DNA of 64,000 nt, from positions 1,860,001-1,924,000 of the forward strand of contig NZ_CP192600.1 in NCBI RefSeq assembly GCF_050632395.1, given 5' to 3'. Source of the DNA: JAUYQR01 sp050632395 (GTDB lineage: Bacteria > Pseudomonadota > Alphaproteobacteria > Rhodobacterales > Rhodobacteraceae). A program made the position numbers and the translations under genes. Position 1 is the first letter of the stretch; every line of letters starts with the position of its first letter. Positions 34,721-42,291 of the stretch are shown in pieces. The notes beneath the pieces were generated by a model that was not told the origin of the DNA, searched no databases, and worked only from the letters and a program-made list of their open reading frames with translations.

Positions 34721-35097
34721 GCGCGTTGGCAAACCGTCGCGTTCTGGTGGTCGAGGATGAATTCCTGATCTCGGCGATGCTGTGCGACATGCTGATCGCC
34801 GCTTCGGCCGAGGTTGTCGGGCCCGCGGCAAACGTCAGCGCGGCGCTGAAGCTGATCGAGGAAAATAAGGTGGACGGCGCCATTCTGGACATGAACCTGA
34901 ATGGGCAATGGATTGATCCAGTTGCGGAGGCGCTGACCCAACTTGCAATACCGTTCGTGTTTACCACCGGCTATGGAGCGAACGTCCGCAGCCAGAAGTT
35001 CGGCGCTCGGACGATCGAAAAGCCCTATGCGCTGGAGAGTGTCGAAGCCGAGCTTGCGCTGGCGATCGAGGACGGCGCGAGGTCACAGTGTGATTGA
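34717..35097 (+). CDS. single-domain response regulator
   Basis: A 126-residue receiver domain without output domain. The acidic pocket is in VVEDEFLIS, the phosphorylated Asp is in GAILDMNLNG, the switch Thr in FVFTTGYG and the Lys in TIEKPYAL. It starts within the kinase stop (ATGA overlap), so it is the likely partner of the HWE kinase. Such stand-alone receivers act by protein binding. Confidence 0.9.
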   Translation: MSALANRRVLVVEDEFLISAMLCDMLIAASAEVVGPAANVSAALKLIEENKVDGAILDMNLNGQWIDPVAEALTQLAIPFVFTTGYGANVRSQKFGARTIEKPYALESVEAELALAIEDGARSQCD

Positions 35098-35118
35098 CCG
35101 GGGCTTTGTCGGTGACGA

Positions 35119-36135
35119 TCAGCCGCCCCAGGTGTCGGACAGGGTGAAGCCCAACGGGAAGGGATCGGTCGGGTCGAGGCAAATCTGGCTGAAACCATAG
35201 ATCCAGCCTTGGCCGGAAACGCGGTTCATGGTGGCGGGGTAGGGGCCGACGGTGGTTTCGGCGACCAGTTCGGTGGTGAATTCGCCGCCGATGATGGACC
35301 GCGAAATGACCACATCGCCGGGCTTGGCGCGACCGCGGGCATGGCGGGCGGCCATGCTGGAGTTTGATCCCGTGCCGCAGGGCGAACGGTCGGTACGCCC
35401 GGGGCGCAGCGTGGTGCAGGTGCGCAACGCCCCGTCGGGTTCGTTGGCGAAGAACATGACGTAGGACAGGCCGTCAAGCGCAGGTGTAAGCGGGTGCCGG
35501 GCGGGTTCGGTGGCAGCAATGCGGTTGCGCAGGTCGACACCGATCGTTGCAAGCTGTCGGGCGTTGTCGGGCGTTATCGCAAGCCCGATCTGGCCGACAT
35601 CGACCAGCGCATAGAACACGCCGCCAAAGCAGAGATCGTAGGTGACAGCGCCCCATTCGGCGGTGTCCAGCACCGCGTCGCGCTTGGTCACGAAAGCTGC
35701 CGGCATGTCCAACGTGACTTTCACCACCTTGCCGTTCGTGCAGGTGGCCGTTGCTTTAACCAACCCGGCTGCGGTGTCGAGGGTGACGATGCTGACCGGC
35801 TCGACCATCGGCACCATGCCTGTCTCCAGAAGCGCCGTCGTGGCGCACATCGCGTTGGAGCCGGACATGGCGTGGGCCTGGTCCGGTTGCAGGACGATCA
35901 GCCCGACGTCGGCGACGGGGTCGCAAGCCGGGGTCAACAGGCAGAACGATCCCGCAGGGGCGGAACGGGGTTCGGAACACAGCCAGCGGCGCAGACTATC
36001 GTCGACCGTGTTCAGGTAGTGAAGCTTGGCGGCCATCGTGGCGCCGGGGATGTTCAGCACCCCCCCGATGATCACTCGCCCGACTTCGCCTGCGCAATGG
36101 ACGTCGACGGTCTGGATGGTGCGGCTAAGATGCAT
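35119..36135 (-). CDS. proline racemase-family enzyme (hydroxyproline epimerase/dehydratase)
   Basis: A 338-residue member of the proline racemase superfamily. One catalytic Cys is C253 in DRSPCGTGSNSSMAA. The other position, usually Cys in MCGH, is S91 in AMSGSNAMC, which places the protein in the Ser/Cys group known to act on hydroxyprolines as epimerase and/or 3-hydroxyproline dehydratase. Its neighbours, an FAD D-amino-acid oxidoreductase and a DapA-family enzyme, are the next two steps of trans-4-hydroxyproline breakdown, supporting 4-hydroxyproline 2-epimerase activity. AAAGG lies about 9 nt before the ATG at 36135. It is the last gene of the operon. Confidence 0.8.
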   Translation of the reverse strand: MHLSRTIQTVDVHCAGEVGRVIIGGVLNIPGATMAAKLHYLNTVDDSLRRWLCSEPRSAPAGSFCLLTPACDPVADVGLIVLQPDQAHAMSGSNAMCATTALLETGMVPMVEPVSIVTLDTAAGLVKATATCTNGKVVKVTLDMPAAFVTKRDAVLDTAEWGAVTYDLCFGGVFYALVDVGQIGLAITPDNARQLATIGVDLRNRIAATEPARHPLTPALDGLSYVMFFANEPDGALRTCTTLRPGRTDRSPCGTGSNSSMAARHARGRAKPGDVVISRSIIGGEFTTELVAETTVGPYPATMNRVSGQGWIYGFSQICLDPTDPFPLGFTLSDTWGG

Positions 36136-36210
36136 GGGATCGGCCTTTCAGGTGCCTTAAGCCTTAGGAATAAAGTAGCCGGTTAGTTTGCGCGAGAGCG
36201 GTCTGCATGG

Positions 36211-37443
36211 TCAGAACCGGTTGATGCGGTAAGGATGCAAATCGACGGGCGGCCTTGCGCCGGTGATGAGGTCGCCCATCAGACGGGCGGTGGTCGCAGC
36301 ATAGGTCAGGCCAAGGTGGCCGTGGCCGGTGGCGTAGAACAGGCCGCGCGTCTTTGCCGATGCTGACAGGATCGGCACCGTGTCAGGCAGCGCGGGTCGG
36401 TGGCCCATCCATTCGGTGAACGCCTCGCATTGCAGGTTGGGCAGGGCTTCGCGCGCGCGTCTCACCGTGATTTTGGCACGGCGATAGTCCGGCGGCGCGG
36501 TAAGACCGGCCATCTCGACCGTCCCGCCAACCCGGATGCCACCCGCCGTGGGAGTGACCATGAAGGCCCGGGCCGGCCAGATGATCGAGTGTTTCATCGT
36601 GATGCCGGGCGCCATGATCTGGGTGTGATAGCCCCGCTCGGTTTCAAGGGGGATCGGTTCGCCCAGGGCTTTGGCGAGGGTGGCGCTGAAGGCTCCGGCG
36701 GCGATGACCACCTCGTCCGCGGCGATGTGGCGGCCGTCTTTCAGCACGACGTCGCGGATGGTGTCGGAGCGGGTGAAGCCGGTAACCTCGCCCCGTTCGA
36801 TGCGGCCGCCCATCGCGGTGAAACGGTCTGCAAGCGCGAGGACGAGGCGGTAGGGGTCTTTCATCGAGCGGTTCTGCGGGAAGCGCACGGCAAGGCCGAT
36901 CTTGTCGGAGAGTTCCGGTTCCAGAGCCTTGATCGCCTGCCGACCGATCACCTCGTGCGCAAAGCCGAACCGTTCAAGAAGGGCGATGTGATCGCGGTCG
37001 GCTGCGAATTCGGCCTCATTGGCGTAAAGTGACAGGCAGCCCTCGTCGGATATCTGGTCGCCAAGCCCGGTATCGCGCAACAGCGCCATCGTATCGTCAA
37101 GCGCCCGGGCACAAAGCGCCGCCCCTTGGGCTTCGAGGTCGCGGAGCTTTGCCGGGCGCGAGGCGGCGATGAAGCGCAGGAACCACGGCGCGAGCCGTGG
37201 CATGTAGGACGGACGCAGCCGCACCGGACCTTCGGGATCCAGCATCCAGCCCGGGATCTGTCGCCACACCGAGGGGCGCGAGGCTGGCATGAATTCGGTC
37301 ACTGCAATCGAGGCCATGTTGCCGAAGGACGCCCCCATGCCGGGGGTGTCACGGTCAAGAAGCACCACGTTACGCCCGCGCCTTTGCAGATCATGCGCGA
37401 TGGCGGTGCCGATGATGCCCGCCCCGATGACGACAGTTGTCAT
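36211..37443 (-). CDS. FAD-dependent D-amino-acid (D-hydroxyproline) dehydrogenase
   Basis: A 410-residue DAO-family flavoprotein of the DadA type. The dinucleotide-binding start is VVIGAGIIGTAIAHDLQRRG followed by the acidic end of strand two (VVLLDRD); TERGYHTQIMAPG and YATGHGHLGLTYAATTARLM near the C-terminus are typical. It should oxidise cis-4-hydroxy-D-proline to the pyrroline, passing electrons to the respiratory chain or oxygen. Substrate is inferred from the epimerase downstream and the DapA-like enzyme upstream. The start follows the upstream stop by 21 bp. Confidence 0.85.
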   Translation of the reverse strand: MTTVVIGAGIIGTAIAHDLQRRGRNVVLLDRDTPGMGASFGNMASIAVTEFMPASRPSVWRQIPGWMLDPEGPVRLRPSYMPRLAPWFLRFIAASRPAKLRDLEAQGAALCARALDDTMALLRDTGLGDQISDEGCLSLYANEAEFAADRDHIALLERFGFAHEVIGRQAIKALEPELSDKIGLAVRFPQNRSMKDPYRLVLALADRFTAMGGRIERGEVTGFTRSDTIRDVVLKDGRHIAADEVVIAAGAFSATLAKALGEPIPLETERGYHTQIMAPGITMKHSIIWPARAFMVTPTAGGIRVGGTVEMAGLTAPPDYRRAKITVRRAREALPNLQCEAFTEWMGHRPALPDTVPILSASAKTRGLFYATGHGHLGLTYAATTARLMGDLITGARPPVDLHPYRINRF

Positions 37444-37464
37444 GGCTTCCCCCGACGCGCCGGC

Positions 37465-38349
37465 CTATTTCCAGGTGATCACGACCTGCATCGCGGCGGC
37501 GAATTCAGCCTTTTCCGCCTCGGTCAGCGGGCCGAAAGGCATCCGGCAGTCGCCCACCGGCTGGCCCTGCAAGGCGCAGCCGTACTTCAGCTTTTGCACG
37601 AATTTGCCGGATTCCAGCACGTTCATCGCGGGCCAGATCGCGGTCATGATCGCTTTGGCGCGGGCATGATCGCCGGCGCGGAACGCGGCGTCCATCTCGC
37701 AGACCGGTTTCGCCATGCAGTTCGCAGGACCGCAGATCCAGGAATCCGCCCCCCAATACATGAAATCCCACGCGATGTCGTCGGAGCCGGACACCAGCTG
37801 GATGCGGCCAGCGTAGCGTGTGGAAATACCAATGGCGCGTTGCAGGACACCGGAGGATTCCTTGATCCCGATGATGTGTGGATTGTTGGCCAGCGCGTCG
37901 AGCGCCTCGTATCCGATTTCGACGCCGTCCTTGCCGGGATAGGAATAAAGCACCACGTCCATTTCAGTCGTGCTGGTCACGGTGTTGAAATGGTTGATGA
38001 TTTCTGCCTGCGTCGGCTTGGTGTAGAAGGGCACGGCCAGAAGGACGGCGTGGTAGCCCATCGCCTTGGCGCGCAGGGTATTGGCAATCACCCCGGCGGT
38101 CGAGGGTGCGTTGGTTCCGGCGATCAGGGTTTCGGAGGGCAGCGCGAAATCCCTGACGAATTGCAGCACGCTGTCGCGTTCGGCATCGGTCATCAGGTTG
38201 TATTCCCCCGATGACCCGCAGGGCACCCATCCAGACACCCCGGCGGCACGCAGCGCCGTGAGGTGCGCCTTGAAGGCCGGGAAGTCGATCTGGCCCGCGG
38301 CATCGAACGGCGTGACGAGGGCGGGCATGACGCCGGACAATTTGCGCAT
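37465..38349 (-). CDS. DapA-family enzyme, probable pyrroline-hydroxycarboxylate deaminase
   Basis: A 294-residue TIM-barrel enzyme of the dihydrodipicolinate synthase family. The Schiff-base Lys is K163 in IIGIKESSG, the pyruvate-type carboxyl-binding motif is GSSGEYNLM near residue 45, and VVLYSYPGK near 131-140 supplies the conserved Tyr. In hydroxyproline operons the family member removes ammonia from 1-pyrroline-4-hydroxy-2-carboxylate to give 2-oxoglutarate semialdehyde. AAAGGA precedes the ATG at 38349, the first gene of the operon, divergent from the GntR gene. The expected semialdehyde dehydrogenase is not in the window. Confidence 0.83.
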   Translation of the reverse strand: MRKLSGVMPALVTPFDAAGQIDFPAFKAHLTALRAAGVSGWVPCGSSGEYNLMTDAERDSVLQFVRDFALPSETLIAGTNAPSTAGVIANTLRAKAMGYHAVLLAVPFYTKPTQAEIINHFNTVTSTTEMDVVLYSYPGKDGVEIGYEALDALANNPHIIGIKESSGVLQRAIGISTRYAGRIQLVSGSDDIAWDFMYWGADSWICGPANCMAKPVCEMDAAFRAGDHARAKAIMTAIWPAMNVLESGKFVQKLKYGCALQGQPVGDCRMPFGPLTEAEKAEFAAAMQVVITWK

Positions 38350-38417
38350 TTCGGTCCTTTCGGGTTTCGCCGGGCCCGTTGTGGGGAGACGGCTTGGCGA
38401 ATCTGGTGTCGGCAGGG

Positions 38418-38480
38418 TGTCGACGGGTGATTAGTGCCGTTTGCGGGATCGCGGGTCAACATGTATAATGTCTGTCGACA
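38418..38480 (+). promoter_or_regulatory. GntR promoter and paired TGTCGAC sites
   Basis: A perfect -10 TATAAT (38464-38469) with TTGCGG 17 bp upstream (38441-38446) points toward the GntR gene. Palindrome TGTCGACA (38473-38480) lies just after the -10, and TGTCGAC recurs at 38418-38424. Their position in the divergent gap suggests GntR operators. Confidence 0.5.
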
Positions 38481-38513
38481 CAAGCCGTTGGCGGGACTAT
38501 CCGTTGGCGCGAC

Positions 38514-39269
38514 ATGCCGGAGACAGCGACTGTGACCGACGAACCAGAAGCCAAACGAGCCAAGGGGATGGGCGTCCGCTACGCCTATGAAACGATCCGC
38601 GACGAGATCCTTGATCTGACGCTGGACCCTGGGCAGTTGCTGGATGAAACTTCGCTTGCCGAGCGGTTCGGAATGTCACGCTCGCCGGTGCGGGAGGCGC
38701 TGATCCGGCTGGCGGGCGAGGAGTTGGTGGTGACGCTGGCGAACCGGTCGACCATCGTTGCCCCGATCGACGTGCAGAGCTTTCCCAAATACGTGGAGGC
38801 GCTGGATATCGCGCAGCGGATGAACACCCGGCTTGCCGCCGAATTGCGCACCGACGCTGACTTGCAGGCCATCGCGGCGCGGCAGCACGGGTTCGTGGTT
38901 GCCGTCGGGTCCGGTCGACACCTGGCCATGTCCGAAGCGAACAAGGCGTTTCACATGGCCATCGCCACGGCAGGCAGGAACCCCTACCTTGCGTCTTTCT
39001 ACGAGCGGTTGCTCAACCAGGGGAGGCGGATGCTTCACCTGCATTTCCGCTATCTGGAGGCCGGCAACGAGGGCCATCTGTTGACCGACGAGCATGACGA
39101 GATGCTGGCGGCAATCCGTGACCGGGATGTGGAGCGCGCCGATACGCTGGCCCATCTGCACACCCGCCAGTTCCGCGACAATTTCATCGACTTCATGACG
39201 CAGGGATATCTGACGGACGCACGGCTGTTGTCTATTGGCCAGCCTTCTGCCGCGCCTTTGGCGGTGTAG
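38514..39269 (+). CDS. GntR-family transcriptional regulator (FCD type)
   Basis: A 251-residue regulator. The winged helix domain occupies residues about 22-90 (YETIRDEILDLTLDPGQLLD, then TSLAERFGMSRSPVREALIR); the C-terminal FCD ligand domain has the metal/ligand residues in LDIAQRMNTRLAAEL, NKAFHMAIATAGRNPYLASF and LLTDEHDEMLAAIRDRDVERA. It is divergent from the hydroxyproline operon and most likely controls it, with hydroxyproline or a later intermediate as effector. Autoregulation is suggested by the TGTCGACA site next to its -10. Confidence 0.88.
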   Translation: MPETATVTDEPEAKRAKGMGVRYAYETIRDEILDLTLDPGQLLDETSLAERFGMSRSPVREALIRLAGEELVVTLANRSTIVAPIDVQSFPKYVEALDIAQRMNTRLAAELRTDADLQAIAARQHGFVVAVGSGRHLAMSEANKAFHMAIATAGRNPYLASFYERLLNQGRRMLHLHFRYLEAGNEGHLLTDEHDEMLAAIRDRDVERADTLAHLHTRQFRDNFIDFMTQGYLTDARLLSIGQPSAAPLAV

Positions 39270-39363
39270 ATCGGCCTAGGTCGGGCGAAGGTCGATTTCC
39301 TTTTCCTTTGGAGGGCCGTCGACCTATCTTTGCCCGAGGATCGGTGCAGGATGACGCGGTTTG

Positions 39364-41100
39364 ATGATCCCACTTGGAAAGCCTTCGACCGGACAGGTGG
39401 GCAGTCGTCTGCGCGCCGCCGGGCTTGCCGGGCTGCTGGCCGTGCTGTGCTGGACCGTTGCGGCGCCTCGGGCGGCTGCGGGCGATGTGCTTTTGACCTT
39501 TGACACCGAGTTCGACAATGACGCGGAAGCGATCGTGGAGCTTGGCTTGGCGGTCCCCGCGACCTATTTCTGGACCGGCAGCTATGCCCGCGAACACCCG
39601 AAGATCCTGCAAAATCTAGCCTCGCAGGGGCACACCATCGGGGCGCACAGTTTCTTTCATGACGATCTGACCCTGCTCGATCCAGAGCAGCTTCGGGCCG
39701 ACCTTGATCTGAACAAGGCAGCGGTCGAGTCGATCTCGGGTGTCACGGTGACGGCGTTTCGGGCGCCCTTCCTGAAGTTCAACGACGCGGTGATGGCGGA
39801 GGTGCAGGAGCAGGGTTTCCTGATCGACAGTTCCGAAGAAGCCGCGTGGCCGCGCAATCCGAGGCTGCCGGTGCTTGGGGTTTCGGTGTTCGAAAACCTG
39901 CTCGTCTCGGACTTTGACATCTTTGACGGGCTTTGGCTGGATGATGCGACCGCGCTGGATTTCCTGATCCGGGCCTATGCGCGGCATGACGAAAGGGGGC
40001 AACCCTTCGTGATGCTTTTGCATCCGCGCATCATTGCCCGTCATGCGCGTGTGATCCGCGAGTTCATTTCGCATGTCGAAACCAGCGGCGGCCGGTTTCA
40101 CACCTTTGACGGCTATATCGACACGATCAAAAGGTCGCTGGGGGCGCAGCAGACCGGCATCTGGGCGGAGTTGGGACCGACCTTCGATGTGGGAGCGGTG
40201 CTGGCGCAGGCCGAGGAGCGCAAAGCGACCGACATTTACCTGAGCCTGCCGAACCTGCTTGACCTGCCGCAGGGCCCGACGCTTGCCGCCGCAGCGGTGC
40301 GCAGGGCGCAGGCGCGCGGCTTGCGGCTGCATCTGGCCTTTCCGGTGATGCACAATCCGGGGCTGGCCGCTGCAAGCCCCGTTGTACGGATGGGCGATGA
40401 ATCGGGTCGGCCGAGGCGGGACTGGATATCGCCCTCGCATCCTGAGGCGCGACGGCTGCTGATTGCGCGGGCGCGCGACCTTGTGTCATCGCTTGGGGTC
40501 GATGGCCTGCTGCTTTACGGGCTTGGCTATCCGGGGCTGGCCTGGGACTTTTCGCCCGCGGCCCGGCAGCGCTTCACGGCGGCGAGCGCGGTCATCGGCG
40601 TGGCGCCGGAAGACATCCTTCACAAGCACTATCTGGCCTGGACCCAGTGGCGGTCAGGCGAAACGGCGCTTCTGGTGGCCGAGATCGCCGCCGCCGCACG
40701 CAGCGCAAAGGCCGATGTCACGATCAGCGTTTCGCTGCCGGCGGTGGCTGCGACCGATTTTCGGATGCAGGAGCTTGCGGGGCAGGATTTCCGGCAAATC
40801 GGCGGTCTGGTCGATACGATCATCCTGTCTCGGTCTCTGGACGGCGACCGGGGTGGGGCGGCGCTGGCCCGAAGTCTGCTTGCAACGCGCGCACAGGCCG
40901 GAGCAGTGCGGATCCTGTCGGAAGCGGACGGGGCAGACAATAGGGGTGTCCACCTGACGGATTACATGAACGCAAGCGCTCTGCCGACGCTGCCAGACCT
41001 GCTGGCCTTGCGGTCCGGGACGGTTGCAGACCTTCGCACCCGCCAGGTGGACAGGCGCCGGACGATCTGGCCTGCCCTGACGCTGCCGCTTGGTCCCTGA
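39364..41100 (+). CDS. secreted polysaccharide deacetylase with PgaB-like C-terminal half
   Basis: A 578-residue protein with an N-terminal signal (LRAAGLAGLLAVLCWTVAAP). Residues about 42-260 form a NodB-type deacetylase domain: VLLTFDTEFDND carries the catalytic/metal Asp, HTIGAHSFFHDDLTLLD the metal His pair and AFRAPFLKFN the Arg motif. The C-terminal about 300 residues (WAELGPTFDVGAVLAQAEER onward, with WISPSHPEARRLLIARARDL and VDGLLLYGLGYPGLAWDFSP) resemble the hydrolase-like domain of PgaB. It probably de-N-acetylates an extracellular amino-polysaccharide. No pgaA/C/D partner is adjacent. The TTG at 39361 precedes the ATG used here. Confidence 0.8.
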   Translation: MIPLGKPSTGQVGSRLRAAGLAGLLAVLCWTVAAPRAAAGDVLLTFDTEFDNDAEAIVELGLAVPATYFWTGSYAREHPKILQNLASQGHTIGAHSFFHDDLTLLDPEQLRADLDLNKAAVESISGVTVTAFRAPFLKFNDAVMAEVQEQGFLIDSSEEAAWPRNPRLPVLGVSVFENLLVSDFDIFDGLWLDDATALDFLIRAYARHDERGQPFVMLLHPRIIARHARVIREFISHVETSGGRFHTFDGYIDTIKRSLGAQQTGIWAELGPTFDVGAVLAQAEERKATDIYLSLPNLLDLPQGPTLAAAAVRRAQARGLRLHLAFPVMHNPGLAAASPVVRMGDESGRPRRDWISPSHPEARRLLIARARDLVSSLGVDGLLLYGLGYPGLAWDFSPAARQRFTAASAVIGVAPEDILHKHYLAWTQWRSGETALLVAEIAAAARSAKADVTISVSLPAVAATDFRMQELAGQDFRQIGGLVDTIILSRSLDGDRGGAALARSLLATRAQAGAVRILSEADGADNRGVHLTDYMNASALPTLPDLLALRSGTVADLRTRQVDRRRTIWPALTLPLGP

Positions 41101-41121
41101 GTGCGACAGACGATGACACCG

Positions 41122-41156
41122 CCGCCCGCCAGTCTGTGGCAATTGCGGGCGGGCGG
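41122..41156. terminator. hairpin between convergent genes
   Basis: CCGCCCGCC (41122-41130) pairs perfectly with GGCGGGCGG (41148-41156) around a 17-nt loop. It lies between the deacetylase stop at 41100 and the convergent stop at 41162, as expected for a shared terminator, although no T-run follows. Confidence 0.5.
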
Positions 41157-41161
41157 TCCGG

Positions 41162-41497
41162 TCAAGCGGTTGATCCGAAACGCGGCAGCAATCCCAACGC
41201 GAGGTCGGCAGCCACGGCCCGCCGCGCTTCCTGTTCGGCAAGGGCGAGGGTGGCGATGTGGGTCATGCCGGCTTTCTTTGACAGCCCGTAGCCGCGGTCG
41301 TCGGCTGCACGCTGGTTCAGAATTTCGTGGAGGTTTTCAGCCTCGGCCACAAAGAGGGTTTCCCAACCCCGCGTGTCGCCCAGTCTGCACAGCACATAGA
41401 CGCCCGCGACGGGGTTGAAGATCTGGCCTTCGGGAAAGACGTCGAAGATGTATGTGGTGCCGCTTTTGCCGCGCCAACTGATTGAAACATTGAGCAT
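41162..41497 (-). CDS. hypothetical protein downstream of a Hint-like gene
   Basis: A 111-residue protein that I do not recognise. It opens MLNVSISWRGKSGTTYIFDV and has a beta-rich N-terminal half (VFPEGQIFNPVAGVYVLCRL, then WETLFVAEAENLHEIL), followed by an Ala-rich helical tail (ATLALAEQEARRAVAADLAL). The order suggests a small GIY-YIG-like or beta-grasp fold, but no catalytic set is clear. It lies 21 bp after the Hint-like gene on the same strand, so the two are probably co-transcribed. No signal peptide is visible, so it is probably cytoplasmic. Confidence 0.65.
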   Translation of the reverse strand: MLNVSISWRGKSGTTYIFDVFPEGQIFNPVAGVYVLCRLGDTRGWETLFVAEAENLHEILNQRAADDRGYGLSKKAGMTHIATLALAEQEARRAVAADLALGLLPRFGSTA

Positions 41498-41518
41498 TTG
41501 AAGTGCATCCGGCCCGGC

Positions 41519-42049
41519 CTAGACCCGGACCAGCACTCCTTCCATGCGCACGGTGACCGGGGCACCGCAATGGAAGCGGTAGTACGTCAGGCCCGTGCTT
41601 TGCGCCCGGTGCGCGCGCGACTGCGCGCACAGATCGCGACCCGACACGAAACGCGAGGCGACATGGGCGTCTGGCGACAGCATCTGGCACGGCGAGACCG
41701 TCATTTCGGTCATTGGCCGACCCTGCCCGAAGGCGTTGGCGGGAATGCGGATCGGCTGGGCGCTGGGATGCTTGGTGAGGAAATCCTCGTCGAGATGCAG
41801 CTTGTCGATCCATTCCACACGCACGAGCGCGCCGGTGGCGGTGCGGATGTCATCGCGCACTCGCAGCGCCTCGATCGGCAGATCACCGAAGGCGGTGCCG
41901 ACGCGGGTCTTGCCCAGAAAGCCCGGCAGGTTCCATTCCACCGGCGCGTCCGGTTCAACGTCTTCGCGTTCGCTGGGCGAAAAACCACCCAGGAGAGATT
42001 GCAGCACGGCCCCATCAAAACGGGGTAGTTCAGACATCATACGCTTCAT
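41519..42049 (-). CDS. degenerate Hint (Hedgehog/intein-like) domain protein
   Basis: A 176-residue protein matching the Hint_2 type found in many Rhodobacteraceae: IEALRVRDDIRTATGALVRV followed by EWIDKLHLDEDFLTKHPSAQ, PIRIPANAFGQGRPMTEMTV and SPCQMLSPDAHV. The segment that normally starts C-F-x-x-G-T reads GFLGKTRVGT, so the splice or cleavage Cys is Gly43. The rear His motif (normally SPDHR) reads SPCQM. Self-cleavage is therefore unlikely. The ATG at 42049 is the first ATG of the frame; a TTG lies 18 nt upstream. Function unknown. Confidence 0.65.
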   Translation of the reverse strand: MKRMMSELPRFDGAVLQSLLGGFSPSEREDVEPDAPVEWNLPGFLGKTRVGTAFGDLPIEALRVRDDIRTATGALVRVEWIDKLHLDEDFLTKHPSAQPIRIPANAFGQGRPMTEMTVSPCQMLSPDAHVASRFVSGRDLCAQSRAHRAQSTGLTYYRFHCGAPVTVRMEGVLVRV

Positions 42050-42175
42050 TACAAACACTCTACTCAAAATCGGCCCGGAGCAATGGCAGTCGCTCGGGGC
42101 AGTAAATCCCCACGAACAAACATTACGCTTTTTCGAGGGGTAGAAGAAGTTGTCGAAAAGGACAGCAAGCGGTCT

Positions 42176-42234
42176 GTATACGTGATCAATCCGTAGGATG
42201 GGCAGTCATTGTAGTGGTTAAAAAAACTTTAACC
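42176..42234. promoter_or_regulatory. GTATAC site and GGTTAAA hairpin upstream of the Hint-like gene
   Basis: GTATAC (42176-42181, in TGTATACGTG) resembles the sites flanking the GntR gene at 43849. About 35 bp further on GGTTAAA (42216-42222) and TTTAACC (42228-42234) form a short inverted repeat. This 242-bp gap separates the hydantoinase stop from the Hint-like gene. Roles are speculative. Confidence 0.3.
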
Positions 42235-42291
42235 AGAAGGGGTTACAACCTTGAGTTGAGGCGAGCTGACGATTCTTTGCGCCGCCCGAGG

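Noticed and set aside
33764..34831. Minus-strand open frame of about 355 codons
   Set aside because: Shadow of the HWE kinase gene in GC-rich DNA; no family pattern.
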